Positions 43,109 to 52,726 of a stretch of 64,000 nucleotides of DNA are shown in pieces. Within the stretch, counting starts at the first letter, position 1, and each line of letters opens with the position of its first letter. This DNA comes from Epilithonimonas zeae (GTDB taxonomy: Bacteria; Bacteroidota; Bacteroidia; Flavobacteriales; Weeksellaceae): positions 3,534,001-3,598,000 of the forward strand of contig NZ_CP075338.1 in NCBI RefSeq assembly GCF_023278365.1. Direction: 5' to 3'. The translations under genes were made by a program, and so were the position numbers. The notes under the pieces were generated by a model that ran no database searches, was not told where the DNA came from, and worked only from the letters and a program-made list of their open reading frames with translations.

Positions 43109-44323
43109 TTATACGATTTCAGTTTTCACAAATTTCGAGACAATCATACTGGCGAGAATATTCCCAACCGAGTTGAGAACAGTTGCTAGTGGGTCTACCA
43201 AAGTTCCGATAATAATAACTGCGGGGACAACATCGGGCGGGATTTTGTAAACCGAAATCATCAACATCTCGCCAATATAGCCGCCATTTGGGATTCCGCC
43301 GGCGACGGCGCTTACGAAAACTGTGATTCCGAGAGCCATTATGAGATTCATTGGTTCGAAGAAGTTCCAGCCAAGTAATTGGAAAGCAACATAAATCTTG
43401 ATAATTGATGAAATGGAAGAACCATTTTTGTGAATGGTTGTTCCAATCGGAATGACGACATTAGCGATAGATGCAGGAATCCCCATTCTTTTGGCAGCCT
43501 CAATCGCGACAGGCATTGTTGCGAGACTGCTACAAGTACTAATAGCGGTTGCAGTTGGTAAAAGACTTTCTTTCCAAAAGGCTTTTACGCCATTTCCTGA
43601 TTTCCAAATAAAAGCATAAAGACTAAAAAATACGATGAAGTAAATAGTTCCGGCGATGTAATATAACCCTAAAGGTTTGGCATAAAATCCGAACAGCTGA
43701 GGTCCGATGGTTCCTACTTGATAAGCGAAATAAGCGCCTAATCCAATTGGAGCGACTTTCATTATCAGTAACAAAAGCTGTTTCATTACTTCGTTGCCGG
43801 AAAGGATGAAGTTTTGGAATAGTTTTCCTTTTTCTCCCGACTTTCTGATGGATATTCCGACTAAAAACGAAAATACCAGCAATGCTAACATATTCTGTCT
43901 CGAGAACAAATGATAGAACTCGCTGACAGTGAAGAATCCTACAATCTGATCATTGATATTGGCATTGTTCTGGAGATTTTCTGATATGGTTTCGCTGATG
44001 TTTTTCGGTGTTTCGGTTGGAAAAAAGTAAACCATTATGATACAAAACGTAGCGGAAATCAAAATGAAACTTAAAAAAGTCAAAGCCATTGTTCCGATGA
44101 TCTTGCCCAGTTGATTTTGTTGTTCGATGCCGGAAATGGCTGAGACAATCGCAAAAAATACCAATGGAATTACCGTTACGAATAACAAATTCAGGAAAAT
44201 ATCGCCAATAGGTTTCAAGTAGGTTACAAAATCAGGAGCGAAAATCCCGACAAGACTTCCAATGAAAATCCCAATGAGAAGCAGAATAATGTTGCTGTAG
44301 TTGTTCCAGAAAGATGATTTCAT
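43109..44323 (-). CDS. Dicarboxylate/amino acid:cation symporter (SDF family)
   Basis: The 404-aa product has about eight to ten membrane helices. The family signatures near the C-terminal half are the Ser-rich hairpin 'GSSISSIIKIY' (about 296-306), 'VIPIGTTIHKNG' just before it, and 'VDPLATVLNSVGNILASM' near 380. These match the glutamate/aspartate/C4-dicarboxylate:sodium or proton symporters (GltP/DctA type). It imports organic acids or acidic amino acids. It is followed by the MpaB-type gene on the same strand upstream, with a 68-base gap. Confidence 0.87.
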   Translation of the reverse strand: MKSSFWNNYSNIILLLIGIFIGSLVGIFAPDFVTYLKPIGDIFLNLLFVTVIPLVFFAIVSAISGIEQQNQLGKIIGTMALTFLSFILISATFCIIMVYFFPTETPKNISETISENLQNNANINDQIVGFFTVSEFYHLFSRQNMLALLVFSFLVGISIRKSGEKGKLFQNFILSGNEVMKQLLLLIMKVAPIGLGAYFAYQVGTIGPQLFGFYAKPLGLYYIAGTIYFIVFFSLYAFIWKSGNGVKAFWKESLLPTATAISTCSSLATMPVAIEAAKRMGIPASIANVVIPIGTTIHKNGSSISSIIKIYVAFQLLGWNFFEPMNLIMALGITVFVSAVAGGIPNGGYIGEMLMISVYKIPPDVVPAVIIIGTLVDPLATVLNSVGNILASMIVSKFVKTEIV

Positions 44324-44391
44324 TCCCCAATTTTAATCAAAGATAATTATAAAATTGTTTGGAAATCAAATTGAGTTTGCTGGCCTGAGAA

Positions 44392-45588
44392 TTAATGAAA
44401 ATTGGAATGTTTTGTAATCCTCAGATAATCTTCTAAAACCTTCATTTGGTCTTTATTTCCTTTTTTGATTCTGCTTTCTCGGCTCAGGAGTTTGTCGTAG
44501 ATTTTATTAATCAGTCTTTTGGTATTGGGAAAGGCATTTCTAAAGTGAACTTGTGGTATTTCCAGTCTTTTGCAAACTTCATCATCTAATAAAAACCAAG
44601 TACAGCTGATGTGCAGAGATCGTAGTATTTTCCTCTGAAAATTGAATTTAAGAATAGGATTTTCCAATGATTCATTCAAAAGAGAATGGGCTAGTAAAAC
44701 TGAATCTTTATCAGAAGGCGGTTGGATTGCTGTCCACAAATAGAAATATTCGGTTGCTTGTTTTTTGTCGTCAGGTAAAAGGTTTTCGGGAATTCCCAGA
44801 AGATAACCCACGTATTTCCAAAGATGAAAAAGACCTTTTTCTTCCTCGTCAGAAACAATATTTTCCAATTTTTGAAGACTGTGAAGAAAAACCAAACTGA
44901 AACCAATGTAAGTCGCCATCATATCCCAGGAATTGATAGGCTCTCCCCAATTTTCTGTATCCCAATTTGTATAATGCTTTTTGATGGAAAGCCTGGCGTA
45001 AGAATGGATTAATCGTGTTTTTATTGCAAATTCGTAACCCTTTTTATGGGTTTCCAAAGCATTGTATCTGGTGACATTGACCCAGAAATCTAATGTTTCC
45101 GAAAGTCGTTTTACAGCTCCTTTTTTCAAAGCTTCTGTTACGATGAGAGGTTTGTTGAGGTAAGCATAATCGTAACCACCAATCAAACAATAATCCCGCA
45201 GAGAAATAAGAGAATCTACATTACTTCGCATACACAATTCTGCACCATATTTCAGAAGATTGGTATCTAACCATTTTGGAATGGTTTGCGTCTGTTGAAA
45301 AAGGTTTTGTACACTTTCCGGAACATCATCAGTTTCCGAAACTCCTTTCCTTATATACTGTTCAATTTCTCTGGATGCTTCCTGAAATGTTTTCGTGAAA
45401 TAAACGTCTTTCACAACATTATCTCCAATTTGGTCAACGTGATAAAAGTAATTTGAGAATTTTTCAAAATCCTTAAAACTAACTTCAGCCCCGGAAAGAT
45501 CAATCAGTTGTTTTCCGTTGCCTTTGGTCCAGAAATCTTTGAAATGGGGAAAATCTTTAAATCTAGGTTCTAAAATTGTATTTCTCAT
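44392..45588 (-). CDS. Oxygenase MpaB family protein (DUF2236-like)
   Basis: The 398-aa product is largely alpha-helical. It contains 'KTRLIHSYARL' and 'WGEPINSWDMMATYIGFSLVFL', which match the haem-binding/His-containing core of the ER-bound oxygenase MpaB / rubber oxygenase (Lcp) superfamily. 'YDYAYLNKPLIVTEAL' is also in keeping. Family members bind haem b and cleave or oxidise hydrophobic substrates. No signal peptide is seen, so it should be cytoplasmic. The substrate is unknown. Confidence 0.72.
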   Translation of the reverse strand: MRNTILEPRFKDFPHFKDFWTKGNGKQLIDLSGAEVSFKDFEKFSNYFYHVDQIGDNVVKDVYFTKTFQEASREIEQYIRKGVSETDDVPESVQNLFQQTQTIPKWLDTNLLKYGAELCMRSNVDSLISLRDYCLIGGYDYAYLNKPLIVTEALKKGAVKRLSETLDFWVNVTRYNALETHKKGYEFAIKTRLIHSYARLSIKKHYTNWDTENWGEPINSWDMMATYIGFSLVFLHSLQKLENIVSDEEEKGLFHLWKYVGYLLGIPENLLPDDKKQATEYFYLWTAIQPPSDKDSVLLAHSLLNESLENPILKFNFQRKILRSLHISCTWFLLDDEVCKRLEIPQVHFRNAFPNTKRLINKIYDKLLSRESRIKKGNKDQMKVLEDYLRITKHSNFH

Positions 45589-45726
45589 CGATATAAAATT
45601 ACGGATTTTAAGACGATAAATAGTCGTAAGTGAATTATATCATAAGATTTTGAATTGAAATTTTCGATTTGATAAAAATGATAAATTCTTGATTAACTAA
45701 TTGAATTATTTCCGAGATTTGTCTCT

Positions 45727-46977
45727 ATGAAAACAGCAGTTCTGATTACTATCGGCGATGAAATCCTTTCTGGAAATACCGTGGATACCAACTCCAATTT
45801 TATTGCGACACAACTCAAAGAAATTGGAATAAAAGTGCTTTCTATTTTTACAATTCCGGATGAGGAGAAGGCGATTGTTTCCACCTTAGGAAAGGCTTTC
45901 GAGATGGCTGACGTCATTTTTACAACCGGCGGTCTGGGACCAACCAAAGATGACATTACTAAAAAGGCTTATGCAGAATTCTTTGAAGATGAAATGATTT
46001 TCTCTGACGAAATCTATGAACATCTACGAGCTTACCTAGAAAAAAGAAACCGACTCTGGATATTGGAACATAACAAAGACCAGGCAATGGTTTTGTCCAA
46101 GGCAAAGATCTTCCTCAACTATTTCGGAACTGCACCTTGTATGATTTTGGAAAAGAATGGAACTTATTGTTTTAGTCTGCCGGGTGTCCCTTACGAGGTA
46201 AAACCTTTGGTCAAAGACCAGATCGTTCCTTTCCTGAAAGAAAAATTATCACTTGACCATATCGTAACCAGAATAGTTTCTGTGGTTGATATCCCGGAAA
46301 GTATTTTGTCAGAAACGATTGAAGAATGGGAATTGGCTTTACCAAAACACATCAGCTTATCTTACCTGCCAGTTGGAACAAGAGTGAAATTGAGATTGAC
46401 AGCTTCCGGAACTTCTCAGGAATTGCTGAATGCAGAACTGGAAAACGAAATCACAAAGCTGTTTCCTTTAATCGGAGAAAATATCATTGCTACACAGGAA
46501 GATAAAATCGAAAAAATCCTTGGCGAATTATTAGCGGACAAAAATTTGACAATCTCAGTTGCGGAAAGTTGCACAGGCGGAGAATTAGCTCATTTGATAA
46601 CGTCGGTTTCCGGAAGTTCCAATTATTTCTTGGGAAGTGTTGTGACTTATGCCACCCAAAAGAAAATTGATCTTTTGAATGTCAATCCAAAAACGATTGA
46701 AGAATTCACGGTCGTAAGTGAACAAGTTGCTTCTGAAATGGCAATGGGTTGTCAGGATTTATTCAAAACCAATATTGCAGTTTCTACAACGGGAGTTGCT
46801 GGCCCATCAAAAGGCGAAGATGGAAAAGATGTCGGAACGGTTTTTTATACGATTAGAATCGGAAATGAAGAAGTAACTTCTAAGTTATTTCTGCCACATT
46901 TGGAACGGCTGGATTTTATGCATTTTATTTCGCAGAAAGTAATTCAGGATATTGTTTCATTATTGATCAAAAAATAA
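45727..46977 (+). CDS. cinA: CinA family protein (nicotinamide-nucleotide amidase / competence-damage protein)
   Basis: The 416-aa product has the full two-domain CinA layout. The N-terminal MoaB/MPT-binding-like domain begins 'LITIGDEILSGNTVDTNSNF' and contains 'FTTGGLGPTKDD' near residue 65. The C-terminal PncC-type amidase has 'SVAESCTGGELAHLITSVSG' near 280 and 'STTGVAGPS' near 357. It deamidates nicotinamide mononucleotide and hydrolyses ADP-ribose-type substrates in NAD salvage. It is monocistronic with a clear terminator. Confidence 0.94.
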   Translation: MKTAVLITIGDEILSGNTVDTNSNFIATQLKEIGIKVLSIFTIPDEEKAIVSTLGKAFEMADVIFTTGGLGPTKDDITKKAYAEFFEDEMIFSDEIYEHLRAYLEKRNRLWILEHNKDQAMVLSKAKIFLNYFGTAPCMILEKNGTYCFSLPGVPYEVKPLVKDQIVPFLKEKLSLDHIVTRIVSVVDIPESILSETIEEWELALPKHISLSYLPVGTRVKLRLTASGTSQELLNAELENEITKLFPLIGENIIATQEDKIEKILGELLADKNLTISVAESCTGGELAHLITSVSGSSNYFLGSVVTYATQKKIDLLNVNPKTIEEFTVVSEQVASEMAMGCQDLFKTNIAVSTTGVAGPSKGEDGKDVGTVFYTIRIGNEEVTSKLFLPHLERLDFMHFISQKVIQDIVSLLIKK

Positions 46978-46980
46978 AAA

Positions 46981-47010
46981 AAAGACAGCTCAAAGGCTGT
47001 CTTTCTAATA
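46981..47010. terminator. Bidirectional terminator after cinA
   Basis: aaagacagc (46981-46989) and gctgtcttt (46996-47004) form a 9-bp stem with a 6-base loop and flanking A and T runs, between convergent genes. Confidence 0.8.
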
Positions 47011-47018
47011 TCTGATTT

Positions 47019-47762
47019 CTATTTCAAAATTTCTTTCAAAAAAGTCAAAGTATGATTCCAGGCGCGTTTTGCCATTACTTCGTTGTAATCCGGAGATTCC
47101 GGACTGGTGAACGTGTGTTTTGAATTGGCGTAGGTGATGATTTGAAAATCGGTTTTTCCGTTTTTAAGTTCAGCAAGCAGATTAGTCATATCCTCTGGTT
47201 TCACGCTTTCGTCATCGGCAGGGTTTTCGACCAGGACTTTGGTTTTTATTGGGACATTCAGCCTGTCATTTCCTTTTGCCAATCCGCCATGAATAGAGAT
47301 GACGCCAGCCACTGGAAATCCAGCTCTTGCAGTTTCCAAAGCACCGGTTCCTCCGAAACAATAACCAATCACGGCAATTTTATCAACATTCGCTCCTTGT
47401 TTTTTTAATTCTTCCAAAGCAACGGAAATCCTCTGCTGATAAGCTTTATAGTCTTGTTTGTATTGTCCTGCGATTTTAGCGGCTGCAGCGTTGTCAGCAG
47501 GAATGTTACCTTCGCCATAGATGTCGGCCACAAAAGCAATGTAACCTTGTTTTTCCAATTCTATTGCAGCATTTTTTGCTTCATTATCGATGCCTTTCCA
47601 GGCTGGTAAAATCAAAACTCCGGAAAGTTTTTTTCCTGCATTGGATGTCACAAGTCCATTCAGTTTTTGGTTTCCGTCTTTATAATCTACGGATTTTAAT
47701 TGCTGAGCTATTCCGGTCTGGATGCCTAACAATACTGTTAATACTGTCAATGAGATTTTCAT
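47019..47762 (-). CDS. Dienelactone hydrolase family protein, secreted
   Basis: The 247-aa product has a signal sequence (ending about 'LLGIQTGIAQ'). It has an alpha/beta-hydrolase body with the nucleophile elbow GYCFGG, where Cys replaces Ser as in dienelactone hydrolases. Asp is in 'ENPADDESV', and the catalytic His is in 'NSKHTFTSPES'. Such enzymes hydrolyse lactones or small esters; the presence of a signal peptide points to the periplasm. It is the last gene of a minus-strand run starting at 52687, after a small gap from the MFS gene. Confidence 0.85.
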   Translation of the reverse strand: MKISLTVLTVLLGIQTGIAQQLKSVDYKDGNQKLNGLVTSNAGKKLSGVLILPAWKGIDNEAKNAAIELEKQGYIAFVADIYGEGNIPADNAAAAKIAGQYKQDYKAYQQRISVALEELKKQGANVDKIAVIGYCFGGTGALETARAGFPVAGVISIHGGLAKGNDRLNVPIKTKVLVENPADDESVKPEDMTNLLAELKNGKTDFQIITYANSKHTFTSPESPDYNEVMAKRAWNHTLTFLKEILK

Positions 47763-47773
47763 AATATTCTTTA

Positions 47774-48955
47774 TTATTGATTTGAGTTTGATTTAAATGT
47801 TTTAAAGATATTCATCAAAAATACGATTAAACTGAAGATGACCAACTGTAACCCAACATAATGCCATCCGCCAGTTTCCCAACATTTCAAACCGATAAAA
47901 GTTCCAATCGCACCGCCGGCAAAATAGGATGTCATATAAATCGTGTTGATTCGGCTGTTCGCTTTTTGGTCTAGTCTGTAAATCAGCGCCACATTCGTCA
48001 CTTGAATTGATTGAACACCAACGTCGATAAAAATCACAGCTAAAATAATTGATATTAAATAATTGGGGAACAAAAAGATAATCACCGAACCTGCTAACAA
48101 AATAATACTTGCAATCAATTGCGTTTTGCTGGAACCGCCTTTGTCACTTGCTTTTCCAATCATTGGTGCAACTAGAGCTCCCGCAATTCCCAGCATTCCG
48201 AAAAGTCCAATCGTGTCGGAACTGTATTGGTAAGGTTTTTCTACCAACAAAAATGTCAAAGTTGTCCAGAATGAGCAAAAAATGGAGAACGCAATTCCTC
48301 CCATTATTGCATATAACCTCAGCTGTGGAAATCGTTTTAACTGATAAAATGATGACGAAATCAATTTAAGATAAGAATCACTGAAGCTTGGTTTGACACT
48401 TGGTAATTTGAAATAGACAAATCCTAGAGAAAAAATCGTGAATCCTGCCGAAATGTAATACACCATTTTCCAGTTGCTCCATTCAGAAATATAACCGCTG
48501 AAAACTCTTGCCATCAAGATTCCGACAAGAATTCCTGTGAAAATAATCCCGACGTTTTTTCCTTTTTCATTACCTGATAATTCCGCTGCCATTGGTAAGA
48601 TAACTTGTGCCGCTACAGCAGTCAAACCCAACAACAAACTGAATACGAAAATGAAATAGTAATTGGAAACGATTCCTATTCCTGCCAAAATACAGAATAA
48701 AATGGCTAATAAAATCAGGATTAATTTTTTACGATTGACTTTATCACCTAAAGGAACTAAGGTCAATAATCCCGCACCATAACCAACTTGTCCCAAACCA
48801 ACCATAATTCCCATTTTACTTTCGGAAACTTTGAAAGTCTCTGCAATCTGATGCAGAATCGGCTGTGCGTAATAAATATTGGAAACACAAATCCCTGCTA
48901 CGACTGCCATTCCGAGAACCTGAGCTTTGCTCAGCTTCGATTGTTCTTCTACCAT
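47774..48955 (-). CDS. MFS transporter
   Basis: The 393-aa product has twelve predicted helices. The opening 'GICVSNIYYAQPILHQIAETF' and the loop 2-3 motif 'GDKVNRKKLILI' are typical of the YnfM/Bcr-like drug-efflux MFS branch. It starts three bases after the stop of an aldo/keto reductase gene, so the two are almost certainly co-translated or co-transcribed. It is a likely exporter of a small molecule; the substrate is unknown. Confidence 0.87.
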   Translation of the reverse strand: MVEEQSKLSKAQVLGMAVVAGICVSNIYYAQPILHQIAETFKVSESKMGIMVGLGQVGYGAGLLTLVPLGDKVNRKKLILILLAILFCILAGIGIVSNYYFIFVFSLLLGLTAVAAQVILPMAAELSGNEKGKNVGIIFTGILVGILMARVFSGYISEWSNWKMVYYISAGFTIFSLGFVYFKLPSVKPSFSDSYLKLISSSFYQLKRFPQLRLYAIMGGIAFSIFCSFWTTLTFLLVEKPYQYSSDTIGLFGMLGIAGALVAPMIGKASDKGGSSKTQLIASIILLAGSVIIFLFPNYLISIILAVIFIDVGVQSIQVTNVALIYRLDQKANSRINTIYMTSYFAGGAIGTFIGLKCWETGGWHYVGLQLVIFSLIVFLMNIFKTFKSNSNQ

Positions 48956-48958
48956 TGA

Positions 48959-49903
48959 TTATTTTGAAGCTTGATTAAGAATTTCCAAATCTTCCGGATC
49001 CAATTCCAACTTTGGCGCATCGAATATTGTCTGCAATTGTCTTTCGCTGGTTGCACTTACGATTGGAGCCGTAATCAATGGATTAGCTAATAACCAAGCC
49101 AAAGCTACAGTTGCAGGTTGAGATTGATGTTTCTCTGAAACTTTATCCAACGCAGCCAAAACTGCTCTTCCTTTGTCATCAAAATATTTCTTGATGCCGC
49201 CACCTCTTGTTGTGTTTTCAAAATCGGCTTCAGTTCTGTATTTTCCGGTTAAGAATCCTGCAGCTAAAGACCAATATGGAAATACACTCAAGCCAAATTT
49301 TTCAACCAACGGTGCATATTCCGTCTCGAATTTTTCTCTTTCCACCAGATTATAATGGGGCTGGAGCGCCACATATTTTGGAAAATTATTTTTCTCGGCC
49401 ACCTCAAAAGATTCAATCAGTCTTTCAGGAGAAACATTGGAAGCCGCAATATATCTTACTTTTCCGGCTTTTACGATTTCGTCATAAGCTGATAAGGTTT
49501 CCTCAACAGGTGTTTTATTATCATCAAAATGCGTATAGTACAAATCGATATAGTCTGTTCCCAAACGTTGAAGAGATTCATCAACAGATTTCAGAATGTG
49601 TCTTTTGCTAATGTCAAAACCGTGTTCTTTGGTTTCTGAACCTACTTTTGTTGCCAGAACGATACCTTGGCGGTTTTTCCTTTCCTTCATCCATTTTCCG
49701 ATGATTTCCTCAGATTGTCCGCCTTTTCCATTGACCCACCAAGAGTAGGTATCGGCTGTATCAATAAAATTGAATCCGCCTTCTGCGAATTTGTTCAGAA
49801 TATTGAATGATTCTTTTTCATCCAAAGTCCATCCGAATACATTTCCTCCAAAATTAATTGGAGCGATTTCTAAGTCTGTATTTTTAATTAATCGTTTTTT
49901 CAT
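48959..49903 (-). CDS. Aldo/keto reductase
   Basis: The 314-aa product has 'NFIDTADTYSWW' (catalytic Asp/Tyr region, near residue 50), 'LATKVGSETK' (catalytic Lys), 'LYYTHFDD' (catalytic His) and the NADP-binding C-terminal 'VALAWLLANPLITAPIVSA'. It is the AKR TIM barrel of the YajO/Tas-like class. It reduces aldehydes or ketones with NADPH in the cytoplasm. It is adjacent to an efflux transporter and another AKR 1.7 kb upstream. Confidence 0.9.
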   Translation of the reverse strand: MKKRLIKNTDLEIAPINFGGNVFGWTLDEKESFNILNKFAEGGFNFIDTADTYSWWVNGKGGQSEEIIGKWMKERKNRQGIVLATKVGSETKEHGFDISKRHILKSVDESLQRLGTDYIDLYYTHFDDNKTPVEETLSAYDEIVKAGKVRYIAASNVSPERLIESFEVAEKNNFPKYVALQPHYNLVEREKFETEYAPLVEKFGLSVFPYWSLAAGFLTGKYRTEADFENTTRGGGIKKYFDDKGRAVLAALDKVSEKHQSQPATVALAWLLANPLITAPIVSATSERQLQTIFDAPKLELDPEDLEILNQASK

Positions 49904-49934
49904 TTTAAATAATCTAAATTAATTTGTTTTGTTG

Positions 49935-50113
49935 AACACAAATCGAAGATTCGACGTAGTCAAAGTCCGCAAGGTTTTTATTTAATTCAAAGTTTTTAGG
50001 TTCACAAAGGCGTAAACTTAGCAATTGGCTGACATTCTTATCGAAGCGAAGCGTCTTTGTGAGCCTAGATTTGGCATTAAATGATTAATTCTTTGTGAGC
50101 TCCGTGTTCAATA
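49935..50113. repeat. Intergenic inverted-repeat element
   Basis: aggttcacaaag (49998-50009) and ctttgtgagcct (50055-50066) pair with 11 of 12 matches. A second 'ctttgtgagctccgtgttca' follows. It is the same 'cacaaag/ctttgtg' word family as at 13887-14060 and 42327-42467. Confidence 0.5.
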
Positions 50114-50121
50114 CTTTTATT

Positions 50122-51117
50122 TTATGGTTTAAAAAATTCTGTGACAGGTTTGATGAATTGCTCAAAAACCTCGATGTGTGGAAGATGTCCCACATTCTCT
50201 ATTTCTACCAATTTCGAACCTTTTATTTTTTGCTGAGTGGCTTTGCCTAATAAGTCGTAACGTCCCATCGATTCGGCTAATTTTTTATCTTTCACATTGG
50301 CTTTTCCAATCGCTGTTCTGTCTCTTGTTCCGATGATTAATAAAGTTGGAACATTCAGATTTTGAAATTCATAAACGACTGGCTGTGTGAAAATCATATC
50401 CGAAGTTTTGGCATTGACCAGAGCGACTTTTGGATAATCGGGAGATTTTGTCCAGCCTGTCAGCAGATAAACCCATTCGTCATATTCTGGTTTCCATTGG
50501 TTGTCATAATAGAAATTACTTTGATATTTTTTAGTGGATTCGTAATCGGCTTTAAGTTCGGGTTGGTAATTTTGGTCAATTGAACTGTAAGGCGCAACCA
50601 ATTTCCAGTCTTCTAGCCCGATTGGATTTTCGAGGATTAATTTCTCAACCGTTTCGGGATACATCAAAGCAAATCTTGTCGCCAACATTCCACCCATCGA
50701 ATGTCCCAAAAGATAAATTTTTTCTAGTTTTAATTCATCCAAAATCGCTTTGGTATTCTGAGCTAATTGCTGAAAACTGAATTGATATTCTGTAGGTTTT
50801 GAAGATTTTCCAAATCCAATCTGGTCAGGAACAATCACCCGAAATCCTTCTTTGCTCAAAGCCTGAATCGTTGTTTTCCAATACGCACCGTTGAAGTTTT
50901 TGCCGTGAAGCAGAACAACCGTTTTACCATTAGATTTTTCCGGCTTCACATCCATATAAGCCATTTTCAAATCCTGATTCTGACTTTTTAAATCAAGAAA
51001 ATGAACATCATAAGGATATTGATAATTGGTCAACATTATATCCAAGACAGGACGATTCTGAGCCGATAAATAATTAAAGGATAAAATTAAAAAAGCGATT
51101 ATTTTTAAAAACTTCAT
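50122..51117 (-). CDS. Alpha/beta hydrolase, secreted
   Basis: The 331-aa product has a signal sequence (up to about 'NYLSAQ'). It has the classical serine hydrolase triad: Ser in 'GHSMGGM', Asp in 'IIGTRDRTAIG', and His in 'ENVGHLPHIE'. 'VVLLHGKNFNGAYW' provides the oxyanion-hole strand. It resembles lipase/epoxide-hydrolase/haloalkane-type esterases, but no finer class can be read. A DoxX gene lies 16 bases upstream on the same strand. Confidence 0.88.
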   Translation of the reverse strand: MKFLKIIAFLILSFNYLSAQNRPVLDIMLTNYQYPYDVHFLDLKSQNQDLKMAYMDVKPEKSNGKTVVLLHGKNFNGAYWKTTIQALSKEGFRVIVPDQIGFGKSSKPTEYQFSFQQLAQNTKAILDELKLEKIYLLGHSMGGMLATRFALMYPETVEKLILENPIGLEDWKLVAPYSSIDQNYQPELKADYESTKKYQSNFYYDNQWKPEYDEWVYLLTGWTKSPDYPKVALVNAKTSDMIFTQPVVYEFQNLNVPTLLIIGTRDRTAIGKANVKDKKLAESMGRYDLLGKATQQKIKGSKLVEIENVGHLPHIEVFEQFIKPVTEFFKP

Positions 51118-51133
51118 AATTTATTTTTAGAAA

Positions 51134-51520
51134 TTAATGATTTGGAACAGGCTTATACTTTTCATAAAACCAAAGCAATCCACCCAAATAGACTGAATGC
51201 AACAATTGTGCTTCTATTGCACTCCAGTTTTCTATAGATGCACTTCCCAATATCAATAAGCTCATCAAAACCAATCCTGAATAAATCGCGTATTTAGTTT
51301 GGAATCCAATTAATAAAGCCAATCCAATTAGAAATTCTGCAATCGGTAAAAGATAACTGAAAGGTACAATCAGGAAACTCGGAATTGCAGATTTTTCCAT
51401 TGTTGTTAGCATCCAATTACTGAATATTGCTAGCTTTGGCAATCGTACCAAGCCGTGTCCTAATAAGGAAATAGCTATTGGCAATCTTAAGAAGAAATAC
51501 GTCGTTTTGAAATCTTTCAT
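51134..51520 (-). CDS. DoxX family membrane protein
   Basis: The 128-aa product has four membrane helices. It has 'LRLPIAISLLGHGLVRL' at the N-terminus and 'PIAEFLIGLALLIGF' in the third segment, which match the DoxX/DoxD-like family. Members take part in redox or detoxification complexes, but the function here is unknown. It is probably co-transcribed with the downstream hydrolase. Confidence 0.82.
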   Translation of the reverse strand: MKDFKTTYFFLRLPIAISLLGHGLVRLPKLAIFSNWMLTTMEKSAIPSFLIVPFSYLLPIAEFLIGLALLIGFQTKYAIYSGLVLMSLLILGSASIENWSAIEAQLLHSVYLGGLLWFYEKYKPVPNH

Positions 51521-51551
51521 AACTTTTCTTTTATTTTAATAGCGAATTATT

Positions 51552-51632
51552 TTCTCGCTGATTTAAAAAAAATTGTAGATTTTTATAAGTTTAAGATCTT
51601 CGCTATCTGCAAAATCTTCGAGATTATTCTAT
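51552..51632. repeat. Decayed 'ctcgctgattt' element
   Basis: ctcgctgattt near 51554 and aaaatcttcgagat near 51611 recall the palindromic family at 16315 and 40902, with more mismatches. Confidence 0.35.
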
Positions 51633-51634
51633 CG

Positions 51635-52687
51635 TTACTTCAGATGACTATAAAAATCAGGCGTCGGATTCAGACTTTTATTTTTCCATTGATGCCAATA
51701 AGGATAAGTTGGTGGGACTTCGCTGGCTTTATCAAGTTTTTCGACTTGTTCACGGGTTAGATTCCAGCCGACAGCTTCCAGGTTTTGTTTTAATTGTTCC
51801 TCGTTTCTTGCACCAATAATAATGCTGGAAACGGTAGGACGCTGCAAAAGCCAATTCAATGCAACCTGAGCGACAGTTTTTCTAACTTCGCCAGCCACTT
51901 CTTCCAATGCATCAATCGTATTGTAAAAAATCTCTTCCTGAACAACGGCTTCCGGAACCGGACTTCCGCCTTGCGCAATTCTGCCATCTTGCGGAACAGG
52001 TTTGTTTCTGCCGTGTTTTCCACTTAATCTTCCCGAAGCCAATGGCGACCAGATAATCGAACCGACATTTTGGTCGAGTCCGAGCGGCATCAATTCCCAT
52101 TCGTAATCGCGGTTGGCTAAAGAATAATAAACCTGATGCGCTACATATTTGCTCCAACCGTATTTTTCAGAAATCCCAAGAGACTTCATCAGATGCCATC
52201 CAGAGAAATTGGAAGCTGCTATATAACGGACTTTTCCGCTGGTTACCAATTCATCCAGAACTTTCAAAGTCTCATCAACAGGTGTATTACCGTCGAAGCC
52301 GTGCATATGGTAAATGTCGATGTAATCTGTGCCGAGCCGTTTCAGACTGCCTTCGATTTGTTTCAAAATATGAAGTCGGGAAGAACCTTGATTGTTTGGA
52401 CCTTCGCCAAAAGTGAAAGTCGCTTTTGTAGAAAGAATCAATTGATCTCGCGAAATCCCTTCAATTGCTTTTCCCAAAACTTCTTCTGATTTTCCATCAG
52501 AATAAATATCAGCTGTGTCAAATAAATTAACACCTGCATCCAAACAAATATTGATGAGCTTTTTGGCTTCCTCTACCTGTGTGTTTCCCCAAGCTTTGAA
52601 GAAATCGCCTTCACCACCAAAAGTAGCCGTCCCGAAACTAAGAACAGGAACTTTCAGTCCCGATTTTCCTAAAAATCTATATTCCAT
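51635..52687 (-). CDS. Aldo/keto reductase
   Basis: The 350-aa product begins MEYRFLGKSGLKVPVLSFGTATFGG. An ATG at 52765 in the same frame would add 26 residues of atypical Asn/Lys-rich sequence and is not supported. It shows 'LFDTADIYSDGKSEEVLGKAI', 'LSTKATFTFG' and 'YHMHGFDGNTP', the Asp-Tyr-Lys-His tetrad region. The NADP part is 'VALNWLLQRPTVSSIIIGAR'. It is a cytoplasmic NADPH-dependent carbonyl reductase and the first gene of the minus-strand redox cluster. Confidence 0.9.
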   Translation of the reverse strand: MEYRFLGKSGLKVPVLSFGTATFGGEGDFFKAWGNTQVEEAKKLINICLDAGVNLFDTADIYSDGKSEEVLGKAIEGISRDQLILSTKATFTFGEGPNNQGSSRLHILKQIEGSLKRLGTDYIDIYHMHGFDGNTPVDETLKVLDELVTSGKVRYIAASNFSGWHLMKSLGISEKYGWSKYVAHQVYYSLANRDYEWELMPLGLDQNVGSIIWSPLASGRLSGKHGRNKPVPQDGRIAQGGSPVPEAVVQEEIFYNTIDALEEVAGEVRKTVAQVALNWLLQRPTVSSIIIGARNEEQLKQNLEAVGWNLTREQVEKLDKASEVPPTYPYWHQWKNKSLNPTPDFYSHLK

Positions 52688-52726
52688 TTTTTTTTCTTTT
52701 TTAATTAAATTTTTGTGATTATTATT

